A stretch of 64,000 nt of DNA, taken from Sphingomonas faeni. Its GTDB lineage: Bacteria > Pseudomonadota > Alphaproteobacteria > Sphingomonadales > Sphingomonadaceae. The stretch covers positions 1-64,000 of the forward strand of contig NZ_JALPNF010000010.1 in assembly GCF_023195535.1 (NCBI RefSeq), given 5' to 3'. A program made the position numbers and the translations under genes. Under the pieces are notes generated by a model. The model was not told where the DNA came from and made no database searches. It saw only the letters and a program-made list of their open reading frames with translations. Each line of letters opens with the position of its first letter. Within the stretch, counting starts at the first letter, position 1. Below, piece after piece: positions 18,146 to 27,144 of the stretch.

Positions 18146-19567
18146 TCAGAAGAACAGGATCGCACCCGCTGCCAAAGTATCGGACTTGGCATCGTTGCCG
18201 TTATGGGCCTCGGCCTTGGTCCGCGTGTATTCGCCGATCAGCGTGACCCAGCTGGTCAGGCCGTAGCGCGCCTGACCGACCCAACTGCTGTTCTTGTCAA
18301 GCAGCGTCGGGTTGACCTCGTTGCGGGCAAGATCGAGGAAGCTCGCGCCGTAGCTTCCGCCGAGCGTGAGCTTGCCGATCGTGTACGTGCCCTGGGCATA
18401 ATAGCCGCTACTGTCGCGCTTGCGCCCGGCGGCGTCTGTGGAGAGGATGAACAAGCCGGTCGTACCGATGCCCGAGCCATTGTAATAGTAACCAAGCAAA
18501 CCAAAGCCGGCATAGGTCAGCTTCGCGCCGACATCGAAGCCGCTGCCGGTGTAGCTGGGAGATCCATCGACCCCGTCATGCTTCTGGGTGATGCCGCCAG
18601 CCCAAAAGTGTCCACCGAGCTGATCCGACTTGAAGTCATAGGTGACTTTAGCTTGGAAGCCGGGCGAACCATTGACCTCCGAATTGCCGATCGTCTGGAG
18701 CGGCTGGAAGATGCCGGCGCTTACCTGGAGCCCACCGAATTTGGGGCTGGAATAGGTGATCTGGGGCTGGAAGTCGGTGTAGATATAGCCGATGCCGATC
18801 CGCCCGAGCGAGGTGTTCGACGGCGCGACGTTGCCGCCGGTCGAGCCGACGCCGAGCAGTGTAATATCGTTGAGGATCGCGTCCGAGCCGAACAGGCCGA
18901 TGTCGCGACCGACCTTGATCGTGCCGAAATTGGGCTTTCCGAAGGTAAGGTAGGTCTGGCGGGCGTCGATGCCCGATGTGGCGAGCGCTTGCGGCGTACC
19001 GGCTGAATTGGCCCCGCCCACGTTGGAGACGCTGTTGATGCCGGGATACAGGCCAATATGCGCGGCGACGTCCCAACCGCCCTGGTTGGTCGATACGTCG
19101 ATGCCGAAGATGCCGGGCAACAGGCCGTTGCGGATCGACGAGCTGCTTCTGCCAACGGCGGCGAGGCCGCCGACGACGGTATTGCTGGCAATCGCGCGGT
19201 CGCCATTGTCGTGGACGTAGAAGCCGTTGACCGATCCGGAGAATTTCACGGTCACGCCGCCGAACTCCATGCCGACGCCGGCTTCGGTCATGCGGACGGA
19301 GCGCTTGTCGTCAAGCTGAGCCTGCGCGGCCTGTTGCGGCGCCTGGGGCGCACTGGTGGCGACGGCGGTAGGCTGAGACGGTGCGACTTCGGCGGTCTTG
19401 CGGGCAACGAGCGCGTTGTATTCGTCATTGGTGAGGATGCCCTTTTCCTTCAAGCGCAAGAGCAACTGACTGGTCGTGTCATCGGCCTGTGCGAAAGCGG
19501 GCGTTGCCGCACAGCACAGTAAAGTCCCGCCTGCCGCCGTTGCCAGCAGATTGCCTAGTCCGATCAT
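18146..19567 (-). CDS. Outer membrane porin (473 aa)
   Basis: A trimeric-type beta-barrel porin. A signal peptide (LLATAAGGTLLCCAATPAFA) is followed by a short helical motif LLLRLKEKGILTNDEYNAL, typical of sphingomonad porins, and a Gln/Ala linker. The rest is alternating beta strands with many Gly and aromatic residues, ending GAILFF with the terminal Phe needed for outer-membrane assembly. The start at 19567 follows AGGGAGG. Upstream in-frame sequence to 20062 is antisense-free but overlaps the beta-propeller gene and is rejected. The substrate may be an alcohol or acid of the adjacent pathway; this is inferred from position. Confidence 0.88.
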   Translation of the reverse strand: MIGLGNLLATAAGGTLLCCAATPAFAQADDTTSQLLLRLKEKGILTNDEYNALVARKTAEVAPSQPTAVATSAPQAPQQAAQAQLDDKRSVRMTEAGVGMEFGGVTVKFSGSVNGFYVHDNGDRAIASNTVVGGLAAVGRSSSSIRNGLLPGIFGIDVSTNQGGWDVAAHIGLYPGINSVSNVGGANSAGTPQALATSGIDARQTYLTFGKPNFGTIKVGRDIGLFGSDAILNDITLLGVGSTGGNVAPSNTSLGRIGIGYIYTDFQPQITYSSPKFGGLQVSAGIFQPLQTIGNSEVNGSPGFQAKVTYDFKSDQLGGHFWAGGITQKHDGVDGSPSYTGSGFDVGAKLTYAGFGLLGYYYNGSGIGTTGLFILSTDAAGRKRDSSGYYAQGTYTIGKLTLGGSYGASFLDLARNEVNPTLLDKNSSWVGQARYGLTSWVTLIGEYTRTKAEAHNGNDAKSDTLAAGAILFF

Positions 19568-19640
19568 CGAAACCTCCCTTTGCGACGCGATGTGATCTGC
19601 GCCTTGTTGCAAAGGCTGGCGGATACAGGCGGTCGCGAAA

Positions 19641-19652
19641 ATTAGACTTTGG
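19641..19652 (-). promoter_or_regulatory. Candidate regulon motif upstream of the porin gene
   Basis: Reads CCAAAGTCTAAT on the minus strand, 74 bases before the porin ATG. It resembles three other sites in the promoters of quinoprotein genes (20675, 30508 and 31993). Proposed binding site of the LuxR-type regulator encoded at 24070; inferred only from recurrence. Confidence 0.45.
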
Positions 19653-19671
19653 GTCCGGCGTGCGAATGACG

Positions 19672-20634
19672 TCAGGGTGCGATCGCGACTCCCCAGGGTG
19701 CGCGGCCGGCGGGGATCGTCGCGGTCACCTTGGCGGTCGCGATGTCGATCACCGACACGGTGTCGCTGAGGCCATTGGCGGCGAAGGCGCGCCTGCCGTC
19801 GGGGCTGATCGCGAGGTGCCAGACGCGGAGGCCGACGGGAACGATCCGCGTCACCTTGTGGCTGGCAACGTCGATGAACGCGACGGCGTTGCCGCGGCCC
19901 AAGGCAACCAACGCGGTCTTGTGATCGGGGGTAAACCGGATGCCGACCGGCATGATCTTCTCGGGGTTGGTGCCGGGGATTGCGAAGCGGATCGTGTCGG
20001 TTACCGTCCGAGCTGCGGTGTCGACGATCTGAACCGTCCCGCCGATCTCGGCCGAAACCCATAACTGTTTGCCGTCGCGCGTATATTCGGCATGACGCGG
20101 ACGTTGCTCGACCGCGGTGACGCCGGTCGGCTGGTGGCTGGCGATATCGATCCAGTGGAGCGAATTGTCGGTCTCCGCGGTCGATACCGCGGTCTTGCCG
20201 TCGGGACTGACCGCCATCCCCTCGGGCTCGACGCCGACCACGACTTGGAACGCGACTTTCCGCCCCGGCACGTCGATCGCGGTGACCGCGGCGTCCCGCT
20301 CGTTGGAGGCGAACAGCAGCGTGCCGTCGGGGGAGAGCGCGAACGTCTCCGGATCCTCGCCCGAAGGCAGGTCGGCGATGAGCTTGCCGGTCTTGCTGTC
20401 AATCACCTGCACGGCATTCTCGTCGCTGGCGCAGACGTAGAGCTGAGTACCGTCACGCGACAGGATGATGCCGCGCGGGCGACGGCCAACTGGCCACGTC
20501 GCGATCGGTTTCAGCGTCGCGCCGTCTATGACGGTGATCGAGTTTCCCTTCTCGTTGGAAACGTAGATCGTCTCCGCAAGTGCAGGAGCGGCGGCGGTCA
20601 ACGCCAGCAGGGGAAGCAGGGTCAGGGTTCGCAT
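19672..20634 (-). CDS. PQQ-associated YVTN beta-propeller protein (320 aa)
   Basis: Periplasmic protein of the family found with PQQ-dependent catabolism. Signal peptide MRTLTLLPLLALTAAAPALA, then seven propeller blades with repeating motifs such as IYVSNEKGNSITVID, ALSPDGTLLFASNERDA and AVSPDGKTAVS. It probably supports assembly or electron transfer of the quinoprotein system, but its exact role is not known. Divergent from the cytochrome c gene, with a shared 130-bp promoter region. Length is normal. Confidence 0.9.
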   Translation of the reverse strand: MRTLTLLPLLALTAAAPALAETIYVSNEKGNSITVIDGATLKPIATWPVGRRPRGIILSRDGTQLYVCASDENAVQVIDSKTGKLIADLPSGEDPETFALSPDGTLLFASNERDAAVTAIDVPGRKVAFQVVVGVEPEGMAVSPDGKTAVSTAETDNSLHWIDIASHQPTGVTAVEQRPRHAEYTRDGKQLWVSAEIGGTVQIVDTAARTVTDTIRFAIPGTNPEKIMPVGIRFTPDHKTALVALGRGNAVAFIDVASHKVTRIVPVGLRVWHLAISPDGRRAFAANGLSDTVSVIDIATAKVTATIPAGRAPWGVAIAP

Positions 20635-20674
20635 TTGCCGACACTAACTCCGATGAGCGCGCAACACCCTGATA

Positions 20675-20686
20675 CCAAAGTGCAAT
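20675..20686 (+). promoter_or_regulatory. Candidate regulon motif in the divergent propeller/cytochrome promoter
   Basis: CCAAAGTGCAAT lies 41 bases from the beta-propeller ATG and 90 bases before the cytochrome ATG. It is the best copy of the motif shared with 19641, 30508 and 31993. Confidence 0.5.
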
Positions 20687-20764
20687 AGGACTAGCGCGTG
20701 GGCCGTCCATAGGGTTCTGCCATGCCGCGTCAGATCGGCCGACGGCAATGGTGAGGTGTTTGGA

Positions 20765-21199
20765 ATGGCTGGAAGAGTATCGCGGTTCGTCTTCGCGGCT
20801 TCGGCAATGGTCGCGGCCGGATCGATCGGCATCAATGTGTATGCGCATGGCAATGTAACGCCCCAAGCCGTCGACACGACCGCGCTGAAGGACATTGGCA
20901 CTACATGGCTGAAGGTGAACCCGTATCGCAGCGACGCGACCGCGATCAAGATCGGCGAGAGCGCGTATGGCCAGAATTGCGCGCGCTGCCACGGCTTGGA
21001 GGCCATCTCCGGCGGGATCGCGCCGGACCTGCGCTATCTCGACGTCGGCGAGGCGGGTGACGAATGGTACATCCAGCGATTCCAGCATGGCTCGGTCCGC
21101 GATGGCAAGGTGTACATGCCGCCGATGGGCGACGTGCTGGGGCAGAAGGCCGGCTGGGCGATCCGTTCCTGGCTCGACACGAAGCATTCGGAGGAGTGA
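20765..21199 (+). CDS. pedF: Cytochrome c550, PedF-like (144 aa)
   Basis: Periplasmic electron acceptor for a PQQ alcohol dehydrogenase. Signal peptide (VSRFVFAASAMVAAGSIG), the heme-attachment motif NCARCHG (CxxCH) and a distal Met in YMPPMGDVL. The family is named for the ped cluster of Pseudomonas. The ATG at 20765 is preferred because GTGAGG lies 8 bases upstream; a GTG at 20756 is the alternative. The next gene starts 2 bases after its stop, and then the dehydrogenase, so this is one operon. Confidence 0.92.
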   Translation: MAGRVSRFVFAASAMVAAGSIGINVYAHGNVTPQAVDTTALKDIGTTWLKVNPYRSDATAIKIGESAYGQNCARCHGLEAISGGIAPDLRYLDVGEAGDEWYIQRFQHGSVRDGKVYMPPMGDVLGQKAGWAIRSWLDTKHSEE

Positions 21200-21201
21200 T
21201 C

Positions 21202-22053
21202 GTGAGACCATCGCGGCGGGCGTTTCTCGGCGGCGCATTGGCCAGCGCCGCGCTGGTGCCGTTCGGAACGGCGGCAGCGGCACCGATCGACAAGATCAAG
21301 GCGAACGGCGTGCTGCGCGTCGCGGTATACCGCGATTTCGAGCCATGGTCGTGGAAGCGGGACGGCAAGATCGTCGGGATCGACGTCGAGATCGCCGAAG
21401 CCATCGCGAAGAAACTCGGGGTCCGTGCCGAACCGATCGACTTCCTCGCGGACGAGGGGGTGTCGGACGATCTCCGAAACATGGTGTGGCGCGGCTCGCT
21501 GGTCGGCGGGACGGTCTGCGACGTGATGATGCACGTGCCGGTCGATCGGGCGTTCGCGCTCGCCAACGACCGTGCGGTGATCGGCGCGCCTTACTACCGC
21601 GAAGGTTTCCAGATGGCCTGCGGCCTCGACACCGACTGCGAGGTCGCGCCCGCGGCGTTCAAGGGCATGCGCCTGGTTGCCGAGCTCGACAGCATCCCTG
21701 ACTTCTATCTGTCTGGCTCGTTCGGCGGCGTGCTGCGCCCCGACGTCAAGCATCTCACCAGCGGTCAGGCGGCGATCGACGCAGTCAAGACCGGCGACGC
21801 CGACGTCGCGATGGCGAGCCGCGCGCAGATCGAACATGCGCTTCATGGCGGCAGTAAGACGGTGAAGGTCCGCAAAGGCCCCCTGCCAGCACTGCCGAGT
21901 CCGGGTTGGGACATCGGCATGGCGGTCAAGGACGACAGCCGCGATCTGGCGGACGCACTCGATACGATGATCGCCGGATTTCGCACCGACGGAACGCTGG
22001 ACGCCATTTTCGCACGGTACGGTGTCTCGCCGAAAACGCCAATCTCGATCTAG
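21202..22053 (+). CDS. Quinoprotein-dehydrogenase-associated periplasmic binding protein (283 aa)
   Basis: Solute-binding fold of the ABC-transporter type, of the family linked to PQQ dehydrogenases (MoxJ/XoxJ-like). Start GTG at 21202 after GAGGAG. The N-terminus VRPSRRAFLGGALASAALVP has a twin-arginine motif, so export by Tat is likely. The conserved start of the mature domain is NGVLRVAVYRDFEPWSW. No ABC permease or ATPase genes accompany it, which fits the view that these proteins help activate the dehydrogenase and do not import solutes. Cys residues in GTVCDVMM and FQMACGLDTDC may form disulfides. Confidence 0.9.
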   Translation: MRPSRRAFLGGALASAALVPFGTAAAAPIDKIKANGVLRVAVYRDFEPWSWKRDGKIVGIDVEIAEAIAKKLGVRAEPIDFLADEGVSDDLRNMVWRGSLVGGTVCDVMMHVPVDRAFALANDRAVIGAPYYREGFQMACGLDTDCEVAPAAFKGMRLVAELDSIPDFYLSGSFGGVLRPDVKHLTSGQAAIDAVKTGDADVAMASRAQIEHALHGGSKTVKVRKGPLPALPSPGWDIGMAVKDDSRDLADALDTMIAGFRTDGTLDAIFARYGVSPKTPISI

Positions 22054-22177
22054 CGTGGTCGCAGCGACCGAAGGTCCTATGTGGCGGTGGCGAGTCTGAG
22101 ATTATCCTGAGAAAATTCCAAGACGGTTCAAAGAACGGGTCGATCCAATGAATGGACGAACAGGAGGGGAGAAGACG

Positions 22178-23983
22178 ATGACGTTTCGCATGACGCGCGC
22201 GGCCGCACTGCTGGCGGGGGCCGCCATGATGGCGACGACGCCGCTCGCAGCGGCGGTCAAGGATGCTGCCGCCCCGGCTGCGACGCCGGCGGCACCTGCC
22301 GCGCCGCCGATGGCCGGGGCCGGCCCGACCGACGCCGACCTGATGAGCGACGCGAACACCCCTGGCGACATTCTGACCTACGGCATGGGGCCCAAGGCTC
22401 AGCGCTACAGCACGATCACCCAGATCAACGATACCAATGTCGCCAAGCTGGTCCCGGCCTTCTCCGCCTCGCTCGGTGGTGAAAAGCAGCGCGGCCAGGA
22501 ATCGCAGCCGATCGTCTATGACGGCACGATCTACGTGACCGGCTCCTATTCGCGACTGTTCGCGTTCGATGCGAAGACCGGCGAAGAGAAGTGGCAATAC
22601 GACGCGCGTCTGCCCGACGGCATTATGCCCTGCTGCGACGTGGTCAACCGCGGTGCGGCGATCTACGGCGACAAGATCATCTTCGCGACGCTCGACGCGC
22701 ACATGGTCGCGCTCAACCGCAACACCGGCAAGGTGATCTGGAACAAGACGCTGCAGGATTACGCGGCGGGTTACTCGAACACCGCGGCACCGATCATCGT
22801 CAAGGGCAAGGTGATCTATGGCAATTCGGGCGGTGAGTTCGGCGTCATCGGCAAAGTCGAGGCGCGCGACGTCAACACCGGCGAGCTGGTCTGGTCGCGG
22901 CCGACGATCGAAGGCAATATGGGCTCGCTCAACGGCAAGGACTCAACGATCACCGGCAAGACCAACGCGAGTTGGCAGGGCGATCAGTACAAGACTGGCG
23001 GCGGCGCGCCATGGCTGGGCGGCACCTACGATCCCGACACCAATCTGCTCTTTTTCGGTACCGGCAACCCGGCACCTTGGAACAGCCATCTGCGGCCGGG
23101 CGACAATCTCTACACCTCGTCGACGCTGGCGATCGATGCCGACACCGGCGAAATCAAATGGCATTACCAGTATACGCCGCACGACGGCTGGGATTTCGAC
23201 GGCGTGAACGAGTTCATCCCGTTCGATGCCAAGATCGGCGGCAAGATGATGAAGCTTGGCGCGCAAGCTAATCGCAACGGCTATTTCTTCGTGCTAGACC
23301 GGACGACCGGCAAGTTCATCTCGGCCAATCCGTTCGTGTCCAAGACGACCTGGGCAAAGGGCTATACCAAGGCCGGCCGGCCCATCTTCGACGATACCAA
23401 CCGTCCGGGTCCGCCTTCGACCGAAAAGGGTACGACGGTGTTCTCCGCGCCTGCGTTCCTCGGCGCCAAGAACTGGATGCCGATGGCGTATAGCGGCCAG
23501 ACGGGGATGTTCTACGTGCCTTCCAACGAATGGGGCATGGATATCTGGAACGAGCCGATCGCGTACAAGAAGGGCGCGGCCTATCTGGGCGCGGGCTTCA
23601 CGATCAAGCCGCTGTACCCCGATCATATCGGCGTGCTGCGCGCGATCGATCCCGCCACCGGCAAGATCGCGTGGGAATACAACAACAAGGCGCCACTGTG
23701 GGGCGGGGTGCTCGCGACCGCGGGGAATTTGGTCTTCACCGGCACGCCCGAGGGCTATCTGAAGGCATTCGACGCGAAGACCGGCAAGGAACTCTGGAAG
23801 TTCAACACCGGATCGGGCGTGGTCGGTTCGCCGGTCACTTGGACCCAGGACGGCGAGCAGTTCGTCGCGGTCATGTCGGGCTGGGGTGGCGCGGTGCCGC
23901 TATGGGGTGGTGAGGTCGCCAAGGCGGTGCAGCATATCAACCAGGGCGGTGCGCTCTGGGTGTTCAAGCTGCCAAAATCGTGA
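22178..23983 (+). CDS. PQQ-dependent alcohol dehydrogenase, lanthanide type (601 aa)
   Basis: Periplasmic quinoprotein oxidising methanol, ethanol or similar alcohols. A signal peptide is followed by an eight-bladed propeller with Trp-docking motifs (for example [13 protein letters not shown]). The vicinal disulfide Cys152-Cys153 (MPCCDV), which lies against PQQ, is present. The catalytic Asp is D339 in [10 protein letters not shown]341, two residues later, is the extra Asp that binds lanthanides in XoxF, ExaF and PedH; calcium enzymes have Ala or Ser there. Start ATG at 22178 follows AGGAGGGGAG; 22148 is possible. Electron acceptor is probably the cytochrome at 20765 or pseudoazurin. Whether it prefers methanol (XoxF) or longer alcohols (ExaF/PedH) cannot be read from this. 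Confidence 0.95.
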   Translation: MTFRMTRAAALLAGAAMMATTPLAAAVKDAAAPAATPAAPAAPPMAGAGPTDADLMSDANTPGDILTYGMGPKAQRYSTITQINDTNVAKLVPAFSASLGGEKQRGQESQPIVYDGTIYVTGSYSRLFAFDAKTGEEKWQYDARLPDGIMPCCDVVNRGAAIYGDKIIFATLDAHMVALNRNTGKVIWNKTLQDYAAGYSNTAAPIIVKGKVIYGNSGGEFGVIGKVEARDVNTGELVWSRPTIEGNMGSLNGKDSTITGKTNASWQGDQYKTGGGAPWLGGTYDPDTNLLFFGTGNPAPWNSHLRPGDNLYTSSTLAIDADTGEIKWHYQYTPHDGWDFDGVNEFIPFDAKIGGKMMKLGAQANRNGYFFVLDRTTGKFISANPFVSKTTWAKGYTKAGRPIFDDTNRPGPPSTEKGTTVFSAPAFLGAKNWMPMAYSGQTGMFYVPSNEWGMDIWNEPIAYKKGAAYLGAGFTIKPLYPDHIGVLRAIDPATGKIAWEYNNKAPLWGGVLATAGNLVFTGTPEGYLKAFDAKTGKELWKFNTGSGVVGSPVTWTQDGEQFVAVMSGWGGAVPLWGGEVAKAVQHINQGGALWVFKLPKS

Positions 23984-24069
23984 TGATCGAGAATGGGATG
24001 TCGCAGGCGGCATCCCATTCCTTGTCGCGCGCTGAGCCGGTACACCAGCCGCGGGCAGGGGGGCATGAC

Positions 24070-24726
24070 GTGGAACGGGTGCTAATCGCGGACGATCATC
24101 CGCTCGTACGGGACGGACTCCGCACCGTCATCTCGGTCGCGTTCGATCAGTGCGAATTGTTCGAGGCGTCGTCGATCGCCGAGGCCATCGCAATCGTCGA
24201 GCGTGAAGGCGATTTCGACCTCGTCCTGCTCGATCTCAACATGCCCGATGCCGAAGGGTTTTCGGGACTTGCCCAGATGCGCGACCGGTTCCCGTCGGTA
24301 CCCGTCGTGATCGTATCGGGTGCGTGCGAGGGCGGTTTGATCAGCGCGTCGATTGCCAACGGCGCGGCCGGGTTCATCCCGAAGTCGCTCAAGCGCAGCG
24401 CGATCGTCGAGGCGATCCAGTCAATCCTGGCGGGCGACGTCTTCATGCCGGAAGAATTCCGGACTATCGGCGCGGACAATGTCGCACTCGACGACATCCG
24501 CCGCCGCGTCGAAACGTTGACGCCGCAACAGCGCGTCGTGTTGGGGCTGGTCGTCGGCGGCAAGCTCAACAAGCAGATCGCGTTTGAACTTGATGTCTCG
24601 ATGACGACGGTGAAGGCGCACGTCTCGGCGATCCTGGCGAAACTGAACGTTTATAGCAGGACCCAAGCCGTGATCCTGGCAAACAAGATCAATTTCGTGC
24701 CGGCACCGTTGGCGGCCCGGCACTGA
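24070..24726 (+). CDS. LuxR-type response regulator, AgmR/ExaE/ErdR-like (218 aa)
   Basis: Two-component regulator that would switch on quinoprotein genes. The receiver domain begins RVLIADDHPLVRDGL, with phosphoacceptor Asp in LVLLDLNMPDAEG and Lys in GFIPKSLKRS. The DNA-binding domain is LuxR/GerE type: LTPQQRVVLGLVVGGKLNKQ, then TTVKAHVSAILAKL. GTG at 24070 is preferred because GCAGGGGGG lies 7 bases before it and the receiver domain starts at once; the ATG at 23980 overlaps the dehydrogenase stop and would add 30 unconserved residues. Likely partner is the hybrid kinase at 24892. Confidence 0.9.
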   Translation: MERVLIADDHPLVRDGLRTVISVAFDQCELFEASSIAEAIAIVEREGDFDLVLLDLNMPDAEGFSGLAQMRDRFPSVPVVIVSGACEGGLISASIANGAAGFIPKSLKRSAIVEAIQSILAGDVFMPEEFRTIGADNVALDDIRRRVETLTPQQRVVLGLVVGGKLNKQIAFELDVSMTTVKAHVSAILAKLNVYSRTQAVILANKINFVPAPLAARH

Positions 24727-24777
24727 GGAGACCGATTAAAGTTTACCGACATTCGAGCTTTTAACCTTCCCTTGCCA

Positions 24778-24846
24778 GGAGGGGGTGTCGCGAACGCGAC
24801 TGAGGGGGAGGTTACGGAACGGAGATGGTCGTTTGCCACCCCCTCC
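24778..24846. terminator. Large inverted repeat between convergent genes
   Basis: GGAGGGGGTG (24778-24787) and CACCCCCTCC (24837-24846) form perfect 10-bp arms. The site lies between the convergent response regulator and hybrid kinase genes and may work as a bidirectional terminator. It looks like an interspersed intergenic repeat, as similar C/G-rich palindromes lie at 31343-31420. Confidence 0.5.
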
Positions 24847-24891
24847 TTCGGGCGCCCCCCCCCGGGGGATGACAATCGCCTTTTGCGTGTT

Positions 24892-27144
24892 CTACCCTGT
24901 CAGCCGCGCCAGCAACGCCCGCAACTGCGCCGGCTTCACCGGCTTCTGCAATACATGCAGACCGGCACCCAGCAACCGGTCGCGCAGGTCCGGTTCGCGG
25001 TCCGCGGTGATGATCACCGCCGGTGTCGGCCGGTCGAGCAACGTACGCAACTGGGCCACGACGACTTCCCCGGTCATGCCGTTACCCAGATGATAGTCCG
25101 CCAGGATCACCTCTACCGGTGCGCTAGACGCGGCGATCGCTTCCCTCGCCTCGGACCCACCGACCGCGGTCAAGACGTCGCAACCCCAGCCCTCCAGTAC
25201 GGCCCGCATGCCTTCGAGGATTATTTCCTCGTTGTCGATTACTAGCACGGTGCGCGCGGCGATCCCGCGGCGGGCGGCGGGGGTGGCGGCGCAAATCTGA
25301 CGCGTACCCTCGACTGTCAGCGGCACCGTCACGCAGAAGGTCGACCCTTGACCGATCGCCGATCGCACGCCGATCGGGTGGTCTAGCATTCGCCCGGCAC
25401 GCTGCACGATCGCGAGGCCTAGACCCATGCCACGCTCATGCCCCGAGTTCAGCCGGCGAAACTCTTCGAAGATCTCACCATGGTGCGTGGGATCGATCCC
25501 CGCACCAGTATCGGTGACCGCGATCTGGACATGCGCTCCTTCGTGCCGTGCGGCCATCACAACGCCACCCTGCCGGGTGTAGCGCAGCGCGTTCGACAAG
25601 AAGTTCTGCAGGATTCGTCGCAGCAGGCGCGCGTCCGTGCGGACCCAGGCGGTGGTCGGCTCGACAGTCAGCGTCAACCCGCGCGTGCTTGCCGCCAGCG
25701 CGAACTCGGCGTGCAGCGCGCGCATCAATTCGCCGAGCGGCACGTCAGTGATCTCGGGCGTTACCGCGCCTGCGTCGAGCTTCGAGATTTCCAGCAGTGC
25801 TTCGAGCAAGTCCTCAATCGAGTCTAGCGCCGAGCCGGTCTGTTCGACCAACGTCCGATTCGCCGGCGCCAATCGGCGTGTTGCCAAGGCCGAGACAAAC
25901 AATCGCGCGGCGTTCAACGGCTGCAAGAGATCGTGGCTCGCGGCGGCGAGGAACCGTGTCTTCGACAGGTTCGCCTGTTCCGCGGCGGTCTTCGCCTCGC
26001 GCATCGCGGCCTCGGCGGCGACGCGTTCAGCGACCTGCTGCTGAAGCTCCATATTGACCGCGACGACCGCGGCAGTGCGTTCCTGCACCCGGCGTTCGAG
26101 CGTCTCGTTCGTCTCGCGCAACGCCGCCGCCGCACGCAGCCGGTCGGTGACGTCGTCGAAGCTCATCACCATGCCGCCTCCCGGCATCGGCAATCGTCGC
26201 ACCTCGACGCTGCGGCCATCCTCCAGCGCGCGAACTGCTACGATTTCCGGTTCTCCTTCGCCGAGCCAGCCAAGCGTGTCGGCAGCGTCGGCACGCGGTA
26301 ACGCGGTGCGGCACCACTGGATCAATGCGGCGTGCTCCGCTATTTCCAGCCTTGCCCGCGTCGGCTGCAGCTTGAGAAACGCGAGCAGCGGATCGTTCCA
26401 CGCAAGCAGCGCGCGTTCACGATCGAACACGCACACGCCCTGCGGCATCGCATCGAGCGTCGCCTGCAACACGACCGCGCGCTCGGCGAGCTCGCGCGCG
26501 CGCAATCGGGCATCCTCGGCCTTGATGTCGGTGATGTCGGTATAGACGCCGACGACGCCGCCTTCGGTTGTGCGCCGCTCGTTGACCTGGATCCAGCGGC
26601 CGTCGGCAAGCGCGATAACCTGGCCACCCTCAGCGAGCTCATGCGCCGCGCCACGCTCCGATATCCAGCGATCGGGTGCGACCATCGCTCCGAGCATCCC
26701 GCTGGTTTCGCCGATCTTGCCTAGAATCTCGTCGAAGCGCACACCTGGTACGATCTGGTCGGCGACCTTGGGCCAAAGCGACAAATAGGTCTGGTTGCAT
26801 AGCACCAGCCGATCGTCCGCGTCGAAGATCGCGAATCCCTCGTTGATCGTTTCGATCGCGTCGCCCAAACGGCGGCGTGCACTGTCTGCGGCGTCGGTCG
26901 CCTGAGCGAGTTCGGCGTTGGTCGAGGCGAGTTCGCCGAGCGCGCGTTCCAGGTCCGCCGTCCGTTCACGGACCTTCCCCTCCAGCGAGATCGCGGTCTC
27001 AAACACCGAAAAAGCGTTGCCGCGCAGATCGGTCGATCGCTCGACCCGGCCCATCAGCGACGCGTTGATCCGCGCGAGTTTCCCCAGCTGGATTTCGAGC
27101 GAGGCGACCCGGTCGTCGCGATGCCCATCAGTATCCGCGATCAT
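24892..27144 (-). CDS. Cytosolic hybrid histidine kinase with two PAS domains (750 aa)
   Basis: Signal-transducing kinase without membrane segments. Order: N-terminal coiled coil (to about 85), PAS domain one (TINEGFAIFDADDRLVLCNQ, about 95-205), PAS domain two (DAMPQGVCVFDRERALLAW, about 230-340), coiled coil, HisKA with His in ASHDLLQPLNAARLF, HATPase with NFLSNALRYT and GAGIDP, and a C-terminal receiver with Asp in VILADYHLG and Lys in LQKPVKP. The H-box PxN variant (HDLLQPLN) is typical of this PAS hybrid group. Its ATG overlaps the FIST gene stop by 4 bases, so FIST and kinase are made together. It probably passes phosphate to the LuxR regulator at 24070. Confidence 0.93.
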   Translation of the reverse strand: MIADTDGHRDDRVASLEIQLGKLARINASLMGRVERSTDLRGNAFSVFETAISLEGKVRERTADLERALGELASTNAELAQATDAADSARRRLGDAIETINEGFAIFDADDRLVLCNQTYLSLWPKVADQIVPGVRFDEILGKIGETSGMLGAMVAPDRWISERGAAHELAEGGQVIALADGRWIQVNERRTTEGGVVGVYTDITDIKAEDARLRARELAERAVVLQATLDAMPQGVCVFDRERALLAWNDPLLAFLKLQPTRARLEIAEHAALIQWCRTALPRADAADTLGWLGEGEPEIVAVRALEDGRSVEVRRLPMPGGGMVMSFDDVTDRLRAAAALRETNETLERRVQERTAAVVAVNMELQQQVAERVAAEAAMREAKTAAEQANLSKTRFLAAASHDLLQPLNAARLFVSALATRRLAPANRTLVEQTGSALDSIEDLLEALLEISKLDAGAVTPEITDVPLGELMRALHAEFALAASTRGLTLTVEPTTAWVRTDARLLRRILQNFLSNALRYTRQGGVVMAARHEGAHVQIAVTDTGAGIDPTHHGEIFEEFRRLNSGHERGMGLGLAIVQRAGRMLDHPIGVRSAIGQGSTFCVTVPLTVEGTRQICAATPAARRGIAARTVLVIDNEEIILEGMRAVLEGWGCDVLTAVGGSEAREAIAASSAPVEVILADYHLGNGMTGEVVVAQLRTLLDRPTPAVIITADREPDLRDRLLGAGLHVLQKPVKPAQLRALLARLTG

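Noticed and set aside
18146..20062. 638-codon reading that extends the porin upstream
   Set aside because: The upstream 165 codons overlap the beta-propeller gene in another frame; the signal peptide and ribosome binding site fix the start at 19567.
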